Positions 1 to 9,854 of a DNA stretch of 64,000 nucleotides are shown here, in pieces. Origin of the DNA: Synechocystis sp. LKSZ1 (GTDB taxonomy: Bacteria > Cyanobacteriota > Cyanobacteriia > Cyanobacteriales > Microcystaceae); contig NZ_AP031572.1 of NCBI RefSeq assembly GCF_040436315.1, positions 1,984,001 to 2,048,000 of the forward strand, given 5' to 3'. A program made the position numbers and the translations under genes. Each line of letters opens with the position of its first letter. Within the stretch, counting starts at the first letter, position 1. The notes below the pieces were generated by a model, which saw only the letters and a program-made list of their open reading frames with translations, made no database searches and was not told the origin of the DNA.

Positions 1-269
1 CTCAGGTTGACTATGAACATCAACTATCTTTAGCGCCTAATAAGGATATTTTAGATGCCTACAAACAAAAGAAAATAAGTTGGCAAGATTATGAAAAAAG
101 CTATTTAGAACTACTCAAAAAGCGATCAGTAGAATCAATCTTCGACTCAGATAAGTTGGCAAATGCCTGCCTATTATGCAGTGAAGATAAACCCCATTAT
201 TGTCACCGACGCTTGGCGGCAGAGTATTTACGGCAAAAATTTGAAAGCATTGAGATTTTGCATTTGTAG
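1..269 (+). CDS. DUF488 family protein, C-terminal part (runs off left edge)
   Basis: The reading frame is open from base 3 to the TAG at 267-269. Its end shows the DUF488 signature: a CLLCSE stretch, then a spaced CHRRL and an AEYL segment closing in EILHL. The family is short (usually 120-190 aa) and of unsettled biochemistry; the Cys/His/Arg cluster is its conserved part. The next gene, 136 bases downstream on the same strand, encodes a protein that commonly travels with DUF488, so the two are probably one unit. The N-terminus and promoter lie outside the window. Confidence 0.8.
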   Translation, partial: QVDYEHQLSLAPNKDILDAYKQKKISWQDYEKSYLELLKKRSVESIFDSDKLANACLLCSEDKPHYCHRRLAAEYLRQKFESIEILHL

Positions 270-404
270 ATTTGGACTTTTTTATGACAGCAGTCCCCAG
301 TCTATATAAAATATGTGATCATATTTGATCCTGCCTTGCTTATTATCAATCTCCAAGGACGATAGCGATATTGTAGAAAATTGAAATTCCCTTTGTAACA
401 GAAT

Positions 405-1196
405 ATGGCAGAAATTATTTGTCTTGCTAATTCATACAAAAATCAGGGTCGCTGTATTGCCGGAATCTCGCTAAGAACGGGACAATGGATTAGACCCATC
501 TCTGACCTCGATGATGGTCGCATCCCTCTGAATCATAGTCACATTCCAGTATCAAGTATTAACTTACTTGATGTGATTGAAGTTCCTCTCGATCAAGAGT
601 GCCAGCACGGACATGAGTGTGAAAACTATCGTTACCATCATCATCCATGGTGTATTGTGCGTCAGGCAAGCATTACCGAAGTACTACGTTATCGTGAAAA
701 TAGATTACTGCATTCTAGCTTTAAGAAAGCAATTCCCTTTAGTTATTTTCAAGAGAATGCCCCTATTAAATCATTGCAACTCATTAAAGTCAAAGAATTT
801 GAATGCCGACAGAATAGTTACTACAAATGGCGAGGGCTTATTCATGATCAAAGATACGGGCTGGAAAACATTGAGTTCAGCATTACCGATCCTTTTATTT
901 TGGAAAAATTAAACAATGATGAAACAGTAAGTAGTCATTGTTTGTTGACCTTGAGCTTTGGTCAACCTTGGAGGGCCAGTGAAGATGAAGATTGGAAATG
1001 TTATCGCTTAATCGCAGGGATCATTGAACTGCCTCCTAAACTAGATAGCATTTTAGTAGAAATGGAGCGACTGGGCTGGCAAGAAAACGATGGAAGAAGA
1101 TATTTACAGCAAAAATTTGATAAACAATCTCGTTATCAATTGACTGAAGAGGAATGTCAAGAATTTCTTGACCATTTAGAGAAGTTATCGCAATAA
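405..1196 (+). CDS. Dual-OB-domain-like protein, DUF488 partner
   Basis: 263 aa, soluble, no signal peptide. The opening MAEIICLANS and GISLRTGQWIRPIS, followed by a Cys/His-rich patch (residues 65-85, with CQHGHEC and HHHP) and a second beta-rich half with LSFGQPW, match the small proteins described as dual OB-fold domains found next to DUF488 genes. No enzyme motif is visible. The downstream position after the DUF488 gene suggests a shared function, possibly nucleic-acid related; that is inference. The ATG at 405 is used because the N-terminal MAEIICLANS is typical of the family. Confidence 0.6.
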   Translation: MAEIICLANSYKNQGRCIAGISLRTGQWIRPISDLDDGRIPLNHSHIPVSSINLLDVIEVPLDQECQHGHECENYRYHHHPWCIVRQASITEVLRYRENRLLHSSFKKAIPFSYFQENAPIKSLQLIKVKEFECRQNSYYKWRGLIHDQRYGLENIEFSITDPFILEKLNNDETVSSHCLLTLSFGQPWRASEDEDWKCYRLIAGIIELPPKLDSILVEMERLGWQENDGRRYLQQKFDKQSRYQLTEEECQEFLDHLEKLSQ

Positions 1197-1439
1197 TTTA
1201 AGACTGACTGTATTTTAAAAGAAAGCCAAAAGAAAGAGGCTATAATTATTGACCGTGGCATTAGTATCGCAGTAAAATTATCTTCGAGCAAAACCAACAT
1301 TTTCACGAAGTGATATCAGCAATGTGGCGCAATAAAGAGAAGACTCCCTATCGAAGGGCTTCTCGCGATCAAGCTTGTATTCTGTGGACGGTTTGCCCTA
1401 CATTGAAAAGCCGCTATCTCTGTCGCCCACATTTTTACC

Positions 1440-2648
1440 ATGTCTAACACTGCGCCTGCTTGGTTACTACGGGGAACCCAGGAAATTTTTCCCCATCAGC
1501 CGGATTCCAGCCATCCCCAGGAAAATCTCACGGCCCTGTTAGAGCAGAGTGGGCGCCCCCTGCGGATCAAACTCGGCATTGACCCCACTGGCACGGATAT
1601 TCACCTGGGCCATAGTATTCCTTTTCGCAAGCTCCGGGCCTTTCAGGATGCGGGCCATACGGCGGTGGTAATCATTGGCGATTTTACGGCCCAGATCGGT
1701 GACCCTACGGGCAAGTCGGAAGTCCGCAAACAGTTGACGGCGGAACAGGTACGGGCCAATGCGGAAAATTATCTAGAGCAATTGCGGCCGATCCTGGATT
1801 TTGAAACACCGGGACGTTTAGAAATTCGCTACAATTCCGAATGGCTCGATAGCCTGAACCTCGCTAAAATCCAGGAACTGCTGGCCACGATGACCGTGAG
1901 CCAAATGTTGGCAAAGGAAGGCTTTGCTGAACGCTTTGCCAAGGAAACCCCGATTTTTCTGCACGAGTTTCTCTATCCTCTGATGCAGGGCTACGATTCT
2001 GTGATGGTGCAAGCGGATGTAGAACTGGGGGGCACTGACCAGAAGTTTAATATTGCTGTGGGCCGGGATCTCCAAAGACATTTTGGCCAAAAACCCCAGT
2101 TTGGCCTGCTCCTGCCCATCTTGATTGGCACCGATGGCCATCAAAAAATGTCGAAATCCCTCAACAATTACGTCGGCCTGCGGGAAGATGCCCTGTCGAT
2201 GTACTCCAAGCTGGAAAAAACGCCGGACGCCCTCCTGGCCAGTTACGCAGAACTCTTAACGGCCCTGGAGCAATTACCGGAAAATCCCCGCGAGGGCCAG
2301 AAGTTAATTGCCCTAGAGATTGTGACCCAATTCCACGGAGCCGCCGCCGCCCAGGCCGCCCAGGCCACAGCTCAGGCCATTGTGACGGAAGGCAATACGG
2401 CGAATGCCGACAATGTGGCGGAATTTTCCCTAGAGCAGGTGCAATTTCCAGCAAAGCTCTTTTTTCTGCTTAGTGCCAGTGGCCTCTGTAGTAGTAGTGG
2501 CGAGGGCCGCCGCCAGATCCAAGGTGGAGCGGTACGTCTAGAGGGAGAACGCCTGGAGGATGTTAACCATTGCTTTGAAACCCCAGACAGCTTGGTGGGG
2601 AAAGTTCTCCAGGTTGGTAAGAAGAAGTTTATTCGCTTCGTTCCTTAG
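1440..2648 (+). CDS. tyrS: Tyrosine--tRNA ligase (type 2)
   Basis: 402 aa class I aminoacyl-tRNA synthetase that charges tRNA-Tyr with tyrosine at the expense of ATP in the cytoplasm. The HIGH-type signature HLGHS is at residues 55-59 and KMSKS at 236-240. [14 protein letters not shown] (about 80-93) is the type 2 (H. influenzae/H. pylori-like) active-site segment. An S4 RNA-binding domain occupies roughly 340-400 and contains [12 protein letters not shown]. Length is normal for the type. It stands alone, convergent with the TauE gene 30 bases downstream. Confidence 0.97.
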   Translation: MSNTAPAWLLRGTQEIFPHQPDSSHPQENLTALLEQSGRPLRIKLGIDPTGTDIHLGHSIPFRKLRAFQDAGHTAVVIIGDFTAQIGDPTGKSEVRKQLTAEQVRANAENYLEQLRPILDFETPGRLEIRYNSEWLDSLNLAKIQELLATMTVSQMLAKEGFAERFAKETPIFLHEFLYPLMQGYDSVMVQADVELGGTDQKFNIAVGRDLQRHFGQKPQFGLLLPILIGTDGHQKMSKSLNNYVGLREDALSMYSKLEKTPDALLASYAELLTALEQLPENPREGQKLIALEIVTQFHGAAAAQAAQATAQAIVTEGNTANADNVAEFSLEQVQFPAKLFFLLSASGLCSSSGEGRRQIQGGAVRLEGERLEDVNHCFETPDSLVGKVLQVGKKKFIRFVP

Positions 2649-2678
2649 GAATATCTAGGCAGGCCTCTGGTCGGACTG

Positions 2679-3437
2679 CTAGCGATGCCAGGCCTGCCAA
2701 AAAGTATAGATGGCCAAGCCAAGTAGGAACAGATTAAACGTCCAGTTGACGACACGCACGGGGAGTTTGGGTAAGAAGCGGGTACTGATTTGAGCGCCCA
2801 GCAGGCCCCCAGTTCCTAGAATTCCCCCCACCAGGGGCAATAAATTTCCCTTGCCGGCATGGCCCAAGGACGCGGCCAGGGCCGTTAGCACGATTACTCC
2901 CAGACTGGTTTGAATGGCCCGCTTAATCGGTTCCCCCAACAACAACATTTGCAGAGGCACCATCACCACGCCTCCCCCAATACCAAACAATCCGGCCAAT
3001 AGGCCGGCCAGGCCCCCGGTTAATAATCGAGCCAACCAAGGAGACGTCGCAGGCGGGCCCTCCCTGGGGACGATTTTCTGGCGGATATTGACCAGGACAA
3101 TATTAGCTAACAGCATCACCGCAAAGGCATTAAGCAGGGCCTCGGCCGAAAAGCTTGTGGCCAACTCTACTCCCAGCTGAGCCGTTATCAGGGAGGGAAA
3201 GCCCAAGCTGAGAACCTGTCGCCAATCCAGATAACCCATGCGCCAGTTCTGAATACTGCCTGACAGAGAAGTGATAACAATAGCCAAGCTACTGGTAGCG
3301 ACGGCTTGCACCGGCGTGTACTGTAACGACACCATGGCCGGAACCAAAATAGTTCCTCCTCCAATGCCCAAGATACCTGCAAAGAGTCCAGAGCCCAGGC
3401 CTGTCAACAGCAAAAGACCAATTTGTGCAAGCGTCAT
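2679..3437 (-). CDS. TauE/SafE family membrane permease (DUF81)
   Basis: 252 aa, about seven to eight hydrophobic helices. The duplicated family signature is clear: GLFAGILGIGGGTILVPAM near the N-terminus and GLLAGLFGIGGGVVMVPLQ in the second half. TauE/SafE proteins export sulfite, sulfoacetate or other small organic anions; the substrate cannot be read from sequence. The last codons overlap the left part of a hairpin between this gene and tyrS. The start ATG is 76 bases from the DUF751 start on the other strand, so the two share an upstream region. Confidence 0.9.
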   Translation of the reverse strand: MTLAQIGLLLLTGLGSGLFAGILGIGGGTILVPAMVSLQYTPVQAVATSSLAIVITSLSGSIQNWRMGYLDWRQVLSLGFPSLITAQLGVELATSFSAEALLNAFAVMLLANIVLVNIRQKIVPREGPPATSPWLARLLTGGLAGLLAGLFGIGGGVVMVPLQMLLLGEPIKRAIQTSLGVIVLTALAASLGHAGKGNLLPLVGGILGTGGLLGAQISTRFLPKLPVRVVNWTFNLFLLGLAIYTFWQAWHR

Positions 3438-3513
3438 AGGGCCAACTCAAAAGATGACAGAAGTTGCCAATAATGGTACCACTAGGAATGTTGTGTCATC
3501 GTTTACCAGAGCC

Positions 3514-3717
3514 ATGGGCGATTTTTTTGACAACGTACTACGCTATCCTCGCTATTTAATTAGCTTCAGTCTCGGGATTTTCTTTGCGCTATTTGGTTGG
3601 CTGAAACCCCTCCTCAAAAATCCTGTCACCGCCGTGGCGCTGATTGGCCTCTTGGTGGGCGGCTTTCTCTTTCTCTTCTTTACCCTGCGGGCCATGCTAG
3701 GATTGACGACAGCGTAG
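3514..3717 (+). CDS. DUF751 small membrane protein
   Basis: 67 aa from the ATG at 3514, beginning MGDFFDNVLRYPRY and holding two hydrophobic segments separated by a short LKPLLKNP turn. This is the length and N-terminus of DUF751 proteins, which are found in cyanobacteria and plastids and have no assigned function. A longer frame goes back to 3271 but overlaps the TauE gene antisense; an intermediate ATG at 3454 would add 20 residues and cannot be excluded. It lies 63 bases before rbfA, an arrangement known in other cyanobacteria. Confidence 0.8.
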   Translation: MGDFFDNVLRYPRYLISFSLGIFFALFGWLKPLLKNPVTAVALIGLLVGGFLFLFFTLRAMLGLTTA

Positions 3718-3780
3718 GCTTTTCAGGCCTGCTTCGGTCGGGATGGCAACGCCCATATTGTGTAAAGGGAGCAAACAGCT

Positions 3781-4188
3781 ATGGCTACCAGTCGTCGGGT
3801 TTCCCGCGTCGCTTCACTGATTAAACGGGAAATTAGTCAAATGGTGCTCTACGAAATCAAGGATGACCGAGTCGGAGCGGGCATGGTGAGCATTATCGAG
3901 GTAGAAGTCTCCGGTGACCTGCAACATGCCAAGGTCTTTGTCAGCATCTATGGAACGCCCGAAGCCAAAGCCGAAACGATGGCGGGGCTCCATTCCTGTG
4001 CTCCCTTTGTCCGTCGAGAATTGGGTCAACGGATGCGCCTACGGCGAACCCCTGAGGTGGTTTTCCTAGAAGACCATTCCCTAGAGCGGGGCGACCGTAT
4101 TCTCCACTTGCTCAATGACCTACATCGAGACGAGGAAGCAACCGATGCAGAAGAAGCCCCTGACCTTCCCCTCGAAGAAATGGCCTAG
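3781..4188 (+). CDS. rbfA: 30S ribosome-binding factor A
   Basis: 135 aa. RbfA binds immature 30S subunits, helps 16S rRNA 5'-end maturation and is needed for cold adaptation. The KH-like fold is recognisable: [17 protein letters not shown] at the N-terminus, [20 protein letters not shown] in the middle, and [18 protein letters not shown] near the end. The acidic C-terminal tail ([16 protein letters not shown]) is common in cyanobacterial versions. It probably shares a transcript with DUF751. Confidence 0.95.
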   Translation: MATSRRVSRVASLIKREISQMVLYEIKDDRVGAGMVSIIEVEVSGDLQHAKVFVSIYGTPEAKAETMAGLHSCAPFVRRELGQRMRLRRTPEVVFLEDHSLERGDRILHLLNDLHRDEEATDAEEAPDLPLEEMA

Positions 4189-4299
4189 GGCTCTGATAGC
4201 CCGAAGGAATTCTTTTTCAACTTAGGTTGATTTAATTTCAGCGATCGGATTAGGAGGCTGGCGCTAAACTTGCACTAGCTCTATTTTTGGCAGGTTGCT

Positions 4300-7200
4300 A
4301 TGGCCGATTTCTCCCCCTTGATTCGCCTTCCCTTTGTGAGCCATGGGTCTGAGACAACGCTCTGGACGGGATTAAGCGACTGGCAGGCCCTGGGCCTATT
4401 CGATGACGATGGGAGTTATCTAGAGCTAGAAATTCAACAATCGGCCTCGCCTCGATTGCGTTTAACTCTGGCCAGTCAAGACCAAATTGCTGAAACGCTT
4501 ACTGGCCTGGAATATTGGCACCAGCTTGGCCTATTAAATACTGCCAAAATTGACGGGCTGGTCGTGGTGCATGCTCAAAATCCGCAACTGCTCGAGGGCC
4601 TGGCCCAATGGCAAATCCTCGGTATTCTCCAGGCCTCACAAATTAGACGGCTTTGCTCACTTTACCTCAGTTGTGAACTACCGATGGCCGAAGTCCCTAG
4701 GAGACCCGTCGAGCCAACGCCCAAGATTCTAAGGCCGTCACTCAAAACTGAGAGAGGGCCTCAACCCGTCACGATTCCCCGGCCCCCCAGTCGCCTCCAA
4801 CAAGTGACCCAGGCCCTGATGGAAGAATTGAGCGTTTTCTGGTTATTGCTGTTGGGCGTGTTGATGGTGGTGGTCTCTTCGGGGGTGTTGGCCGCCAGTC
4901 AGTGGCAGCGGTTTCCCCCCATCGGTCAATACAGCATTCTTTTGCTCTACACCCTCGCCTTCGGTTTGGCTAGTTTTTGGTGTGGCCGCCAGGCCAATTT
5001 ACGGTTAACTACCCAGGCCCTGCGCCTGATTAGTCTGCTGTTGGTGCCGATTAATTTTATTGCCATGGATAGCATTCCCCTCTGGCATAGCCTGGGGGGC
5101 TGGCTTGGGGCCGGGTTAGCGGTGGTACTTCTAGCAGGCCTGAGTTTTAGTTTGTTACCCCCCAGTCGAGGTTCTAGGCCCTGGGCCGCGCTGAATCATC
5201 TGGGCCTGAGTGCAGTGCATTGGGGCTGGGGGTTGGCGGGTTGGCCATTACTGGCCGCGAATTTGGGAGTTAGTAGCACGGCCCTGCTGACTCTCTATCG
5301 TTATCACCAGGGAGAACGGTTTCAAGCCAGGACTTATGCGCCCTTTGGCCTGAATGGGGGCCTGCTTATTTATGGCCTTTTCATTTTACTGATTCGGGCT
5401 ATTTTTATTGCCGGCGTTCCCGTCGCGCAATTGGGGGCGGCCCTGGCCCTGTGCGGGGCCCTCTGGGTATGGCAGGGCCAACGGGCGGAAGGGCCAACGG
5501 AGTCCGGGAAAACAACAAAATTTCCGCTCCATCACGGTGGCGAGGCCTTAATTTTCCTGGGTTGGTTCGTCTCGGTGATGTCTGAACCCAGTCAGGCCCT
5601 GGTGGCTAGTGTATTAGGCCTGTGGTGTCTAGGCCAGCGTCTTGGTCGCCGCGAGTCGGCGGGTGATCTCATGCTGATCTGGTTGATTGGGCTCCAGATG
5701 CATTGGCTGGCTTGGCGCTTATTGCCCACTATCATCCAAAATAGTTTAATTTCCCTGGGGATGACCTTGGCTGGTCTGGAAACGAATGCCTGGCCCCTGC
5801 TCAGTCTTGTTTTCTTTCCCTACCTTGTGGTCACTACCGTTCTATGGCGCTGGTTTCGGCAACGACAACGGTGGATACTGGCCCGCACCTGCCTGGGATT
5901 AGCCGTTGCGTTGGGTCTCGTCTTGCTCGTACTGAGTCTGCCGAGTCCCCTAGTCCGTAGTGTTTACCTCTTGGGAACGACCCTAATTCTGGCGGTTTGC
6001 ACCCATGCAGAGGCCCACTTGTTTCCCTCCGCAGAGATTGCCGTCACGAAAACCCTGGCTCATTGGGCCCATGGCGTTGGCCTGGCGACGCTTCTGGCCT
6101 GGCTTGATTGGATTTGGCCAGATCTCAATTTTGCCCAGGGATTTGGCATTCTTTTCGTTCTGACCACCGCGGAAACCTATCTCAGCCTGGTTCCCCCACC
6201 CCGTCAGCCCTTGGCGATTCTCCTCTGGCCCACACGCTATGGCTTTAATCTGGCCCTAGCGGCCCTGGCCTACAGTTTATTGATCTTTAATCAGATGCTA
6301 GGAGAAGCGGGCCTAACTAGCTGGAGAGGCCATGGCGTGGTTTCGCCGCTCTGGAATGGCCTGGCCGGCCTGATTCCCCTCCTCTTTACCAGTACTCTCT
6401 GGCTGAGGCGACGAGACCGGGAGACGACGGCTCAGCTTAGCATCACCTGGGCCATTCTCTGGCAGGCCCTGACCCTGAGTGTTCCTCCCCTTCGTCTAGG
6501 GGCCTGGGCCATGGCCACGGTCATCCTCGCCGTCAATACGACCTACTGGCCCCGGTTGGCTGCCACCCTCCTCACCGTCGGCTTTGGCCTGGGAACCGCC
6601 GTTGGAGTCTTCGAGACCTACGGGCCGCCCCTGTCCTTATCCGGCTGGTTACTCCTCGGCAGTCTGGCCCTTTGGCTCCTGTGGGGAATGCGTCAGGTCT
6701 TGGCCCCCTCTCCCTCTCGTTTAAATTTTCTCTACAGTCAGGCCTGTGATATCTGGGGCTGGGGCCTTTATGGCCTGCTCCTGTCCCCTGCTTGGGTTTG
6801 GAGTCCAGTCCTAACCCGGCAAGATCCTCTAGTGATTACCCTCGCTCTAAGCCTACTGATGGGGGCTGTCTTTTACCGGAGTTGGCAACGGCCCCGTTCG
6901 GCCAACCTGGCCTGGATCAGTATTGGTCTGTTGCCTTTCACCGTTCTCCCCCTAGGGCCGTTAGGAGGCGGACGGGTTTGGGGGGTTGGCATCGCAACCA
7001 TTGTGCTGGTCTGCCAAACTCAGTTTCTGCGGAAACGTCTGAGTGCGGCCCTGACCGTGGGCTCTGCCTTGCTGTTCCTGGCCTTAAGCTTTTGGGAGCT
7101 ACTGCCCCAATGGACGCCAAACCGCTTCGGGGAATGGCTGTTGCTCGGGGCCATTACCCTGATGGCCCTCTGGTTAGCTCGTCGGGCCCTGCTTCTGCGT

Positions 7201-8880
7201 CGTAATGCTTTAGCCAGTTTGTATCGTTGGGCCTTAGACCGTTGGGGTGTGGCCCTCTGTGGACTGGAGTTAATCGGCCTGACCCTCCATGGCCTGTTGG
7301 TTTATAACGACTTGGTGCCGCCCTCCCTACCGGCTACACTAGGGGCCGCGATCACCCTGGGGGCTATTGGCCTGCGCACTTGGCCCCGCTTAAATAATCG
7401 CAGTCTTTATAGTCTGGGTCTGGCCCTGGAATTACTGGCGATTCAAGGCTTGGCCCTGACGAGTCAATCCTTGCTGGCCTTGACCCTTGTCAACCTGGCC
7501 CTGGGCCTGTTGACTCAATTGCTGGGGGACTGGTGGCACCGTCGCTCAGGCCAGGAACAATACCTCAGCAGTCTCCACAGCTTACCCCTGCTCTACGGGG
7601 CCCTGGGGGCCAGTTTGCGCTGGGGCCTGTTTGAGCGTTGGACGGGGTTAACGACTTTATGTCTAGTTTTCATTGCGATGGGCGTAGGACGGCGACGGGA
7701 AGAATTTAAGCCCTTACTGTACCTCGCGTTGGTGGGGATTTCTCTGTCGGCCTATGAGTTGTTGCAATATCAGCTTGTCGGCCTGCCCTGGGGCGATCAA
7801 CTCCTAGCCATGGCGGCCCTGGCCACTACTATTCTCTACGGCTATCGTTTGCTGGCCCCCTGGCTAACGGACTATTTGGGTCTGGCCCCGGCAGAATTCC
7901 AACAAATGGCCCATCTACACTGGGGTCTGGGCAGTCTCCTGCTGGGTTTGGCGGTGTTCTATCCTGTAGAGATTCATCAACTGGTTGGCATTGGGGCCGG
8001 CATTTTTTTAACTCGCTATGCTCTTTGGCAGGGCCGTTTTCATCCCAACCTAGAAATCGGGGAAATATGGGTCTACGCAGGCCTCCTAGAAGGAGTAGCC
8101 ATTACGAGTTATGCCTTTTATCAATCTCCCTTGCCCCTCCGTCTGGATGGTTATCTCCATCCCTACCTAGGCCTGATCATGGCTTGGCTCGGTCTCGTTC
8201 TCTACCGCAGTCCCTGGCGGGCCTGGGGATGGTCGCCGCGGCCCTGGCAAAGTGTGGCTCTAGTTCTACCCTTCGTTGGTTTGATTCCTAACCGCACGGG
8301 TTTTTATCCCTTGAATTTCTGGGCCGGTGCGGGTTTTTACAGCATTTTGGCCGTCTGGCAACGGAATATCCGCTGGAGCTACCTCAGTCTATTTCTGGGA
8401 ACGGCGGGGCTCTTCTCCATGCTGAACCACTGGTTTTGGCAAGAGCCCTTGGCCTATGCCTTGATTTTGGCCTTGGATGTGTTTTATGTGGCGGCCCTCG
8501 ATCCTGAACTCCAAGGAGAGGAAGGACGGGAGTTACGGCACTGGTTGCGGTTCCTGGGAACGATGCTAATCGGTACAACCAGTTTGGTCTTTAACATCCA
8601 GCCCCTGGGCCTGATTCCTGGGGCCTTGGGCTTAGTACTGATCTTTGCGGGTCTAGGGCTGAAAATTCGGGCCTTTCTCTACGGCGGCACCTTAACTTTT
8701 CTGGGCGCGATCTTCTATCAATTCGTGGTCTTGATCCTAGAGGCCCCTGTGATCAAATGGATTGTCGGCCTACTGCTAGGACTGAGTTTTATCTGGGTAG
8801 CCGCCACCTTTGAAACCCGACGGGAGCAATTTAGCCTCTGGGTTCGCAATTGGTTAACGGATTTTGAAACCTGGGATTAG
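4300..8880 (+). CDS. Very large DUF2157-type integral membrane protein
   Basis: 1526 aa. The first 130 residues are soluble and contain three short look-alike units of the pattern W..LGL/LGI (WQALGLFDDD, YWHQLGLLNT, WQILGILQAS), resembling the DUF2157 N-terminal unit. After a proline-rich linker there are about 35-40 hydrophobic helices to the C-terminus, rich in Leu, Trp and GLAL-type repeats. No catalytic motif, Walker box or metal site is visible. Long proteins of this type occur in many cyanobacteria and have no known function. The codon bias matches the neighbouring core genes, so it looks native. It is a lone transcription unit, convergent with the Uma2 gene. Confidence 0.8.
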   Translation: MADFSPLIRLPFVSHGSETTLWTGLSDWQALGLFDDDGSYLELEIQQSASPRLRLTLASQDQIAETLTGLEYWHQLGLLNTAKIDGLVVVHAQNPQLLEGLAQWQILGILQASQIRRLCSLYLSCELPMAEVPRRPVEPTPKILRPSLKTERGPQPVTIPRPPSRLQQVTQALMEELSVFWLLLLGVLMVVVSSGVLAASQWQRFPPIGQYSILLLYTLAFGLASFWCGRQANLRLTTQALRLISLLLVPINFIAMDSIPLWHSLGGWLGAGLAVVLLAGLSFSLLPPSRGSRPWAALNHLGLSAVHWGWGLAGWPLLAANLGVSSTALLTLYRYHQGERFQARTYAPFGLNGGLLIYGLFILLIRAIFIAGVPVAQLGAALALCGALWVWQGQRAEGPTESGKTTKFPLHHGGEALIFLGWFVSVMSEPSQALVASVLGLWCLGQRLGRRESAGDLMLIWLIGLQMHWLAWRLLPTIIQNSLISLGMTLAGLETNAWPLLSLVFFPYLVVTTVLWRWFRQRQRWILARTCLGLAVALGLVLLVLSLPSPLVRSVYLLGTTLILAVCTHAEAHLFPSAEIAVTKTLAHWAHGVGLATLLAWLDWIWPDLNFAQGFGILFVLTTAETYLSLVPPPRQPLAILLWPTRYGFNLALAALAYSLLIFNQMLGEAGLTSWRGHGVVSPLWNGLAGLIPLLFTSTLWLRRRDRETTAQLSITWAILWQALTLSVPPLRLGAWAMATVILAVNTTYWPRLAATLLTVGFGLGTAVGVFETYGPPLSLSGWLLLGSLALWLLWGMRQVLAPSPSRLNFLYSQACDIWGWGLYGLLLSPAWVWSPVLTRQDPLVITLALSLLMGAVFYRSWQRPRSANLAWISIGLLPFTVLPLGPLGGGRVWGVGIATIVLVCQTQFLRKRLSAALTVGSALLFLALSFWELLPQWTPNRFGEWLLLGAITLMALWLARRALLLRRNALASLYRWALDRWGVALCGLELIGLTLHGLLVYNDLVPPSLPATLGAAITLGAIGLRTWPRLNNRSLYSLGLALELLAIQGLALTSQSLLALTLVNLALGLLTQLLGDWWHRRSGQEQYLSSLHSLPLLYGALGASLRWGLFERWTGLTTLCLVFIAMGVGRRREEFKPLLYLALVGISLSAYELLQYQLVGLPWGDQLLAMAALATTILYGYRLLAPWLTDYLGLAPAEFQQMAHLHWGLGSLLLGLAVFYPVEIHQLVGIGAGIFLTRYALWQGRFHPNLEIGEIWVYAGLLEGVAITSYAFYQSPLPLRLDGYLHPYLGLIMAWLGLVLYRSPWRAWGWSPRPWQSVALVLPFVGLIPNRTGFYPLNFWAGAGFYSILAVWQRNIRWSYLSLFLGTAGLFSMLNHWFWQEPLAYALILALDVFYVAALDPELQGEEGRELRHWLRFLGTMLIGTTSLVFNIQPLGLIPGALGLVLIFAGLGLKIRAFLYGGTLTFLGAIFYQFVVLILEAPVIKWIVGLLLGLSFIWVAATFETRREQFSLWVRNWLTDFETWD

Positions 8881-8971
8881 GCCCCCAGCCTGGAGAGCCG
8901 GTTGTGTTGTCAGACTTCAGGGACTTAATACAAAAAGACCAATAAGTGTGTTTATCACTCAGCACACCACC

Positions 8972-9583
8972 TCAACTAGCCGTAAACCGTTGGATGGCCT
9001 CCAGTCGAGAGGGCATTAGTATGCACTCTTCCAAAAGTGCAAAATCCAAATCGGGGAGTAATTGGCTTGTTGGCGTTTCTTGGTAGGACTCGCCCGCTAG
9101 GGAGTAAATCAAAAATTTATTCTTTTGCCACATCCAAACCTCTCGAATGCCAAGCCGCTGATATTTTTCGAGTTTTTGGGGACTACCACTGGTAACATTG
9201 ACCTCAATTGCCAGATCAGGATGCTCCTTTTTTTCCCCGAGATAATAAGATTCATCCGGCTCAAAAGAGACCGACTTCTCCTTGGATTCACGGGTAGCAC
9301 TCCCTACCGGAATAAATTCAATACCTTGAGTGAATAAATAATATTCAACCAAGAATCCAATAATGGTTTTAATTGATTCGTGGTACTCCCCTAAGGTCAT
9401 GAACTCAATGACTCCATCTAGATAGGTGATGCGTAGCCCTGGCCCTGGTGCCATCACCCCTTGAATCGCTTTAAATGCTTGCCAACTGTGGCGACCGGGG
9501 AGGACGAAATGTTGATTTGCGGACAGGGGGGGCGGAGAAGTGGCAACGGTCATGGGGATGGCCCTCTGCTGAGATTGCACCAA
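8972..9583 (-). CDS. Uma2 family endonuclease (DUF820)
   Basis: 203 aa. Uma2/DUF820 proteins have a PD-(D/E)XK restriction-like fold and are greatly expanded in cyanobacteria; their natural targets are unknown. Visible core: YLDGVIEFMT, then PDLAIEVNVTSG with the Asp and Glu of the active site, followed by KLEKYQRLGIREVWMW and a late basic/hydrophobic strand. A second ATG at 9553 (MTVATSPPP) is an equally plausible start. It is monocistronic. Confidence 0.85.
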   Translation of the reverse strand: MVQSQQRAIPMTVATSPPPLSANQHFVLPGRHSWQAFKAIQGVMAPGPGLRITYLDGVIEFMTLGEYHESIKTIIGFLVEYYLFTQGIEFIPVGSATRESKEKSVSFEPDESYYLGEKKEHPDLAIEVNVTSGSPQKLEKYQRLGIREVWMWQKNKFLIYSLAGESYQETPTSQLLPDLDFALLEECILMPSRLEAIQRFTAS

Positions 9584-9671
9584 TGCGACAGTTTCTATGT
9601 TACTTGCATCTAGAGATTAGGGGGCAATCGCCATTTAGCTCCCCTCTATTGAGCCAAAAGATAAGATTATC

Positions 9672-9843
9672 AGACGGCTTGAAATTTAGGTACGGGTCTC
9701 TAAAAGCAGGAGGGCCGTCTGCATCCCTGATTAGAAGCAGGTTTTTAATCAAAGAAAATCGGGGGTTCAAATCCTCGTTTGGTATGCGTTCCAGCGCTAC
9801 ATCCACCGTTCAAAAACTCGTACCCATGAACGGTGTTTCTTTT
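9672..9843 (+). ncRNA. Candidate structured RNA with terminator-like end
   Basis: This 270-base interval between the Uma2 gene and accB has no convincing ORF but a series of inverted repeats on one strand. AGACGGC (9672-9678) pairs with GCCGTCT (9714-9720) and encloses TTTAG/CTAAA (9685/9700). GATTA (9729) pairs with TAATC (9746). CGGGG (9760) pairs with CCTCG (9773) around a TTCAAAT that resembles a tRNA T-loop. ACCGTTCA (9805-9812) pairs with TGAACGGT (9827-9834) and is followed by a T-rich run (9836-9843), as in an intrinsic terminator on the plus strand. No complete tRNA can be folded. No family is recognised. Confidence 0.35.
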
Positions 9844-9854
9844 CTGGGTATGAC

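Noticed and set aside
2658-2698. Intrinsic terminator between tyrS and the TauE gene
   Set aside because: GGCAGGCCT and AGGCCTGCC pair perfectly, but the loop is 23 bases and no T-run follows on either strand. It may be a hairpin of another kind.
3271-3513. N-terminal extension of the DUF751 frame
   Set aside because: The extension lies antisense to the TauE gene and is not part of DUF751, whose members start near MGDFFDNV.
9729-9780. A tRNA gene
   Set aside because: TTCAAAT in a GC stem looks like a T-loop, but no acceptor stem, D-arm or anticodon arm of correct size can be built around it.
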